9,751 nucleotides of DNA, from contig JAKSBB010000225.1 of NCBI GenBank assembly GCA_022361315.1, forward strand, positions 1-9,751, read 5' to 3'. The notes under the pieces were generated by a model. That model was not told the DNA's origin. It was given only the letters and a program-made list of their open reading frames with translations, and did no database searches. Below are positions 6,589 through 9,751 of the stretch, one piece after another. Source of the DNA: Desulfobacterales bacterium (lineage in GTDB: Bacteria > Desulfobacterota > Desulfobacteria > Desulfobacterales > Desulfobacteraceae). Every line of letters begins with the position of its first letter. The first letter of the stretch is position 1. A program made the translations under genes and the position numbers.

Positions 6589-7188
6589 ATGTCTTCAGTT
6601 CCCATTGCCCCTGTTCATTTTGACGATTTGAAACACAAAGATCCGGAAACGGTATGCCGGCACACAGGCGCCATGTATCACCCTGAAACCGGGGGGTACA
6701 CGCTGGATATCTGGCAGCGATCTTTTCTTGCGGACCCGGCCGGCCGGTCGGTTAGCCAAACCGGCGGAGATCCCATCCCGAAACCGGACTATGCCGCCCT
6801 CTTCGTTGTTCACTATTTACTGGGGGCCACGGAAGCCGACGTCTCAGGGGACTGGGTCTCTGAAAAGGATATCCCGGGTGGTGCCGCATTTTTTCGGGGG
6901 CCCCATACCCTGCCGACCCAAGGGATTGTCGATACCTTCGGAGATGATCTGGAAAGGTTCAAAGGTCAATGCGGCAAATTGGGAGGACGCCCTCTGGACA
7001 TGGCCGATGCCGCTTTTGCCTTTGACATCACCCCGAATATTCCCGTGGCCGTATTGTACTGGCAGGGGGACGAGGATTTCGGGGCAGAGGCAAAACTGCT
7101 TTTTGACCGCAGTATCTCAGCTCATCTGGCCCTGGATATCATCTATGCCCTGGCCGTGATGGTCTGCAAAATGTTGTCAAAGACATGA
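6589..7188 (+). CDS. DUF3786 domain-containing protein
   Basis: A 199-residue cytoplasmic protein with the layout of the DUF3786 family over nearly its full length. It has an N-terminal CRHTGAMYHPETGGYTLDIW (23-42), a central VVHYLLGA (73-80) followed by GDWVSEKDIPGG (87-98), LGGRPLDMADAAFAF (131-145), and a C-terminal IPVAVLYWQGDEDFGAEAKLLFD (151-173). The family has no established biochemical function; it is widespread in anaerobes such as sulfate reducers and acetogens, sometimes near corrinoid or one-carbon genes (recollection, not verified here). AAAGGAA lies about 7 nt before the ATG. It is the last gene of the plus-strand operon, 36 nt after the membrane protein, and is followed within 30 nt by a strong hairpin. 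It faces the folate-dependent GcvT-GlyA gene, but the convergent arrangement gives no evidence of a shared function. Confidence 0.87.
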   Translation: MSSVPIAPVHFDDLKHKDPETVCRHTGAMYHPETGGYTLDIWQRSFLADPAGRSVSQTGGDPIPKPDYAALFVVHYLLGATEADVSGDWVSEKDIPGGAAFFRGPHTLPTQGIVDTFGDDLERFKGQCGKLGGRPLDMADAAFAFDITPNIPVAVLYWQGDEDFGAEAKLLFDRSISAHLALDIIYALAVMVCKMLSKT

Positions 7189-7216
7189 ATTGCGTTTGCG
7201 TGGTTTTAAGCGATAG

Positions 7217-7257
7217 GGTACCCCGGAGCTGACGTGAAAAGGCAGATCCGGGGTACC
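7217..7257. terminator. Hairpin between convergent genes, probable intrinsic terminator
   Basis: An 11-bp perfect inverted repeat, GGTACCCCGGA (7217-7227) with TCCGGGGTACC (7247-7257), encloses a 19-nt loop. On the plus strand it is followed by T-rich sequence (TTGTTCTATATATTT, then seven T), suited to ending the DUF3786 operon. On the minus strand it lies 26 nt after the GcvT-GlyA stop but has no clear U-tract, so its use in that direction is less certain. A second small stem (CTGTT 7275-7279 with AACAG 7285-7289) overlaps the minus-strand stop codon. Confidence 0.75.
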
Positions 7258-7282
7258 TTGTTCTATATATTTGCCTGTTTTT

Positions 7283-9751
7283 TTAACAGACGCCTTTGGC
7301 CAGATCTTCCATGACCGTTCCCATCTCCCCGGGGGTAAAGCAGTACTGCATTTCCAGGAAGCCCTGCCGCAGCTCTTTGACCTTTTCTTTCACGTCACTG
7401 TCCCTGAGAATCAGGTCTGCCATCAGGCCGGCCAGCGTTGCGAAATCCTTTTCCTTCATCCCGAACCGGGTCATTTCCGAAACCCCCATGCGCAGGGCGC
7501 CGGAAGCGGTGAACCCCTCTTCCTCAGGTGTGGCCTGGTAGTTGACGATGATGTTGGCGGCTTCCAGGGCCTGGGCGATTTTTGCGCCGGTGGCATAGCC
7601 CACATTCAGAATCACCTGATGGGTTTCGGTGTAACTGATGTCCGGATCACCGGCCACATCCAGCCCCTGTTCCTTCAGGGCCAGGGCAAAGGCCTTGGCG
7701 TTGGCAATCACCTGGGCCTGGTAGTCTTCCTTGAACTGGTTCATTTCATAGGCGGCAAAGAGCAGGCCGGTCATGGTACCCAGATGGTGGTTTGACACGG
7801 AGCCGGGAAAGGTTCTCCGTTTAACCGCTTCCCAGATTTCCCAGTCCTGGGAGCCGATGGCGCCGTCCAGGAAGTTGCCGGCGATGACGCCGCGCTGGGT
7901 GCCGAAGAAGGTTTTGTGTGTGGAGCCTGTGACCACATGGGCGCCCTCTTTCAAGGGTTCCTGAAAGTGGGGGCCGTAAAGGCCGAGAACGTGGGCCATG
8001 TCGTACATGACCACACAGCCCGGTGCAAATTCATCCACCAGCTTCCGGATTTCGGCCACCGGCTCTTTATGGAGAATCATGGATTTGCCGAGAATGACCA
8101 ATTCGGGCTGATGTTCCTTGATGAGGTCTTTGCAGGCCACAACATCCAGTTTATAGGGGTTTTCCGGCAGTACCGGGAAGTTCACCACGGCCGGCCGTTC
8201 GGTTTTGGGATCACGGGCCACGAAGTCCCGCAGTGCTCCCATGGGCTGGGCGCTGAGATGGCCGCCCCGGATGATGTGGTTGTTCATGACCTTGGCGATT
8301 CTGCGCTGCTCGCTCTTTCTGTCCGCCCGGTTCAGGTAGTCAACCATGGCGGAGAAAAACGCGGTGTTGGCCATCTGGCCGGAGACCACCCGGGATTCCA
8401 CAGCGTTGCATCCCAGGAAGGTCATGAATTCCCGGTTCAGGCGGGTTTCAATTTCCTGAATAAAGTCGGTTCCCTGGTAATAGAATATATCTTCACCGGA
8501 AAAGGCCTTGATATCTTTATGCTCCGCATACCGGTTCACAGGGTCGGATATGGACAACATCCGGGAAACCAGGGACTGGCTCATTTCGGAGGGGATCAGG
8601 TTGATGCATTCGGACTGGCGCCAGGCGTGATTGGTCATGGCTTTGGAGAACAGGGTCTTGGCAGCGGCAAGACCTTCGGCGGCTTCCGGGGAGTTCGCTC
8701 CGGTCTCCAGCTGGTCGTGGGGAATTGAGCGGACATAGGGCGGTGCTTCGGACCGCATGTGGTAGGGGACCACGCAGGCGGCCACCCGTTTCTTCCGGAC
8801 TTCTATTTCCACTGTATCGCCGTCTTTTAAGGTGCTGTCCAGCAGTGCCAGGGCCAGCGCCCGCCGTTTGGGCTTTTCGGCAAAGGCACCCAGAAGCCCC
8901 TGGCCTTCCCCCTCAAGGTAGGGCACCATGGTACCGGAGGTGACATAGCCCACATGGCGGTCACCGCTGAATATCTTATATCCTTCTCTGGCAATGCCCT
9001 TGCCGGTGACGGCCAGGGGCATGACGATTCGGGGCAGGGCCGGGGCGGGTTCCGTTGCTTTGTCCTCCATGGCGGCAGCAAAGGCTTTGAACTGTTCAAA
9101 AAGTGCTGCCTTACCGATAAAGTCCCCCTTCAGCGGAGAGAAGGAAACGGCGAATTTTGACAGTTTGGAGGCAAACAGGGGGATTTCCTCTCCATCGGGA
9201 TCGGTGCCCAGTTCATGGCCGTACAGGGGCAGGCCGGCTTCCAGCCGAAGGGTGTCTCTGGCGCCCAGGCCCACGGGCTCGACACCGGCATCCACCAGTT
9301 TATCCCAGAGGGCAGGGGCGGCGGCGTTGTCCACAAAGAGTTCAAATCCCAGGGGCTCGCCGGTATATCCGGTTCTGGCGATATCTACGGCAGCATCCCC
9401 GATTTTGACTGAGGAGAGGTTGTTTCGGGCGGGTTCAGGCAGGTAGCCTTGGGTGATCAGCGGGGTTAGAATCTTTTTGGATTCGGGGCCCTGCAGGGAG
9501 ATCATGGCTGTGTCGAAGGTTTTATCCGTCATCTCGACACCCGGGAATTTTTCCAGGTTGGCCTTGAAATGGGCCACATCTTTCTCCCGGTTGGAGGCGT
9601 TGACCACCAGGAGATATTCGTCCGCCAGGAACCGGTAAAGGTAGGCATCGTCAATGGCACCACCCGCCTCGTTCTGGATCAGGGTGTACTGACTTTCCCC
9701 CACCTCAAGGGCGGCGGCATTGTTGGTGAGCACATGCTGGAGAAAGTCCAG
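7283..9751 (-). CDS. GcvT-GlyA fusion: aminomethyltransferase joined to serine hydroxymethyltransferase (partial, N-terminus outside window)
   Basis: One open frame of 822 codons enters at the right edge (LDFLQH before the GTG at 9733) and ends at a TAA at 7283. Numbered from the GTG, residues 1-333 are the T protein of the glycine cleavage system: NASNREKD (45-52), RTGYTGEPLGFELF (120-133), GLGARDTLRLEAGLPLYGHE (155-174) and the C-terminal barrel with GYVTSGTMVPYLEG (262-275). About 55-60 residues of GcvT must lie beyond the edge. After a short linker, residues 345-816 are a PLP enzyme of the SHMT family: NRYAEH (400-405), IFYYQGTDF (416-424), SGQMAN (451-456), GGHL (490-493), YDMAHVLGL (577-585), and STHKTF with the Schiff-base lysine K607. 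GcvT moves the aminomethyl carbon of glycine onto tetrahydrofolate to give methylene-THF and ammonia; SHMT interconverts serine and glycine with the same cofactor, so the fusion could pass methylene-THF between sites. The SHMT part is divergent: the position of the PLP-stacking His (E. coli His126) reads Val450. No frameshift or internal stop breaks the frame. The other glycine cleavage genes are not in the window. Confidence 0.92.
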   Translation of the reverse strand: MDFLQHVLTNNAAALEVGESQYTLIQNEAGGAIDDAYLYRFLADEYLLVVNASNREKDVAHFKANLEKFPGVEMTDKTFDTAMISLQGPESKKILTPLITQGYLPEPARNNLSSVKIGDAAVDIARTGYTGEPLGFELFVDNAAAPALWDKLVDAGVEPVGLGARDTLRLEAGLPLYGHELGTDPDGEEIPLFASKLSKFAVSFSPLKGDFIGKAALFEQFKAFAAAMEDKATEPAPALPRIVMPLAVTGKGIAREGYKIFSGDRHVGYVTSGTMVPYLEGEGQGLLGAFAEKPKRRALALALLDSTLKDGDTVEIEVRKKRVAACVVPYHMRSEAPPYVRSIPHDQLETGANSPEAAEGLAAAKTLFSKAMTNHAWRQSECINLIPSEMSQSLVSRMLSISDPVNRYAEHKDIKAFSGEDIFYYQGTDFIQEIETRLNREFMTFLGCNAVESRVVSGQMANTAFFSAMVDYLNRADRKSEQRRIAKVMNNHIIRGGHLSAQPMGALRDFVARDPKTERPAVVNFPVLPENPYKLDVVACKDLIKEHQPELVILGKSMILHKEPVAEIRKLVDEFAPGCVVMYDMAHVLGLYGPHFQEPLKEGAHVVTGSTHKTFFGTQRGVIAGNFLDGAIGSQDWEIWEAVKRRTFPGSVSNHHLGTMTGLLFAAYEMNQFKEDYQAQVIANAKAFALALKEQGLDVAGDPDISYTETHQVILNVGYATGAKIAQALEAANIIVNYQATPEEEGFTASGALRMGVSEMTRFGMKEKDFATLAGLMADLILRDSDVKEKVKELRQGFLEMQYCFTPGEMGTVMEDLAKGVC

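Noticed and set aside
7916..8728. Plus-strand open frame of 270 codons
   Set aside because: It is antisense to the SHMT domain, whose catalytic motifs are clear.

Overview
The window looks like a chromosomal segment of a free-living, moderately GC-rich bacterium. Codon usage, the RpfG-like receivers, a FapA (DUF342) protein, a DUF3786 protein and a glycine-cleavage/serine hydroxymethyltransferase fusion suggest a sulfate-reducing relative of the Desulfobacterota (old Deltaproteobacteria). That placement is an inference from gene content; no rRNA or other strong marker is present. I see no tRNA, rRNA, CRISPR array, transposase or phage gene.

Left block (1-4625, minus strand): three consecutive genes, each with an N-terminal response-regulator receiver followed by the same helical linker. 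The first transcribed (3900-4625) is a receiver plus coiled coil. The second (1010-3898) is a 962-residue receiver, coiled coil, probable tandem MshEN-like repeats and FapA/DUF342 protein. The third (1-1000, cut by the left edge) has a receiver fold in which the signature phosphorylation residues are replaced, so it is a pseudo-receiver. The genes are packed with 1 to about 10 nt between them. The third gene lies in the same frame as the second, directly after a TAG, and has no convincing start codon.

Divergent control region (4626-4887): two good sigma70-like promoters stand back to back, one for each arm.

Middle block (4888-7188, plus strand): a MerR-like DNA-binding protein fused to what looks like the C-terminal half of a YpsA/molybdenum-carrier-type SLOG domain; a three-helix membrane protein of unknown function; and a DUF3786 protein. 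A 15-bp sequence containing the stop codon of the first gene is tandemly repeated three times at the first junction. A strong hairpin at 7217-7257 closes the block.

Right block (7283-9751, minus strand, convergent, cut by the right edge): one long open frame joining a glycine-cleavage T protein (GcvT, aminomethyltransferase) to a divergent serine hydroxymethyltransferase (GlyA). The two enzymes both produce or consume 5,10-methylene-tetrahydrofolate, so the fusion makes metabolic sense.

Taken together, the two divergent arms may form one sensory/structural module: phospho-receivers, a FapA scaffold, and a DNA-binding protein with a possible ligand-binding domain beside a membrane protein. 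That link is inference from shared promoter DNA only. The folate enzyme appears to be a separate transcription unit.
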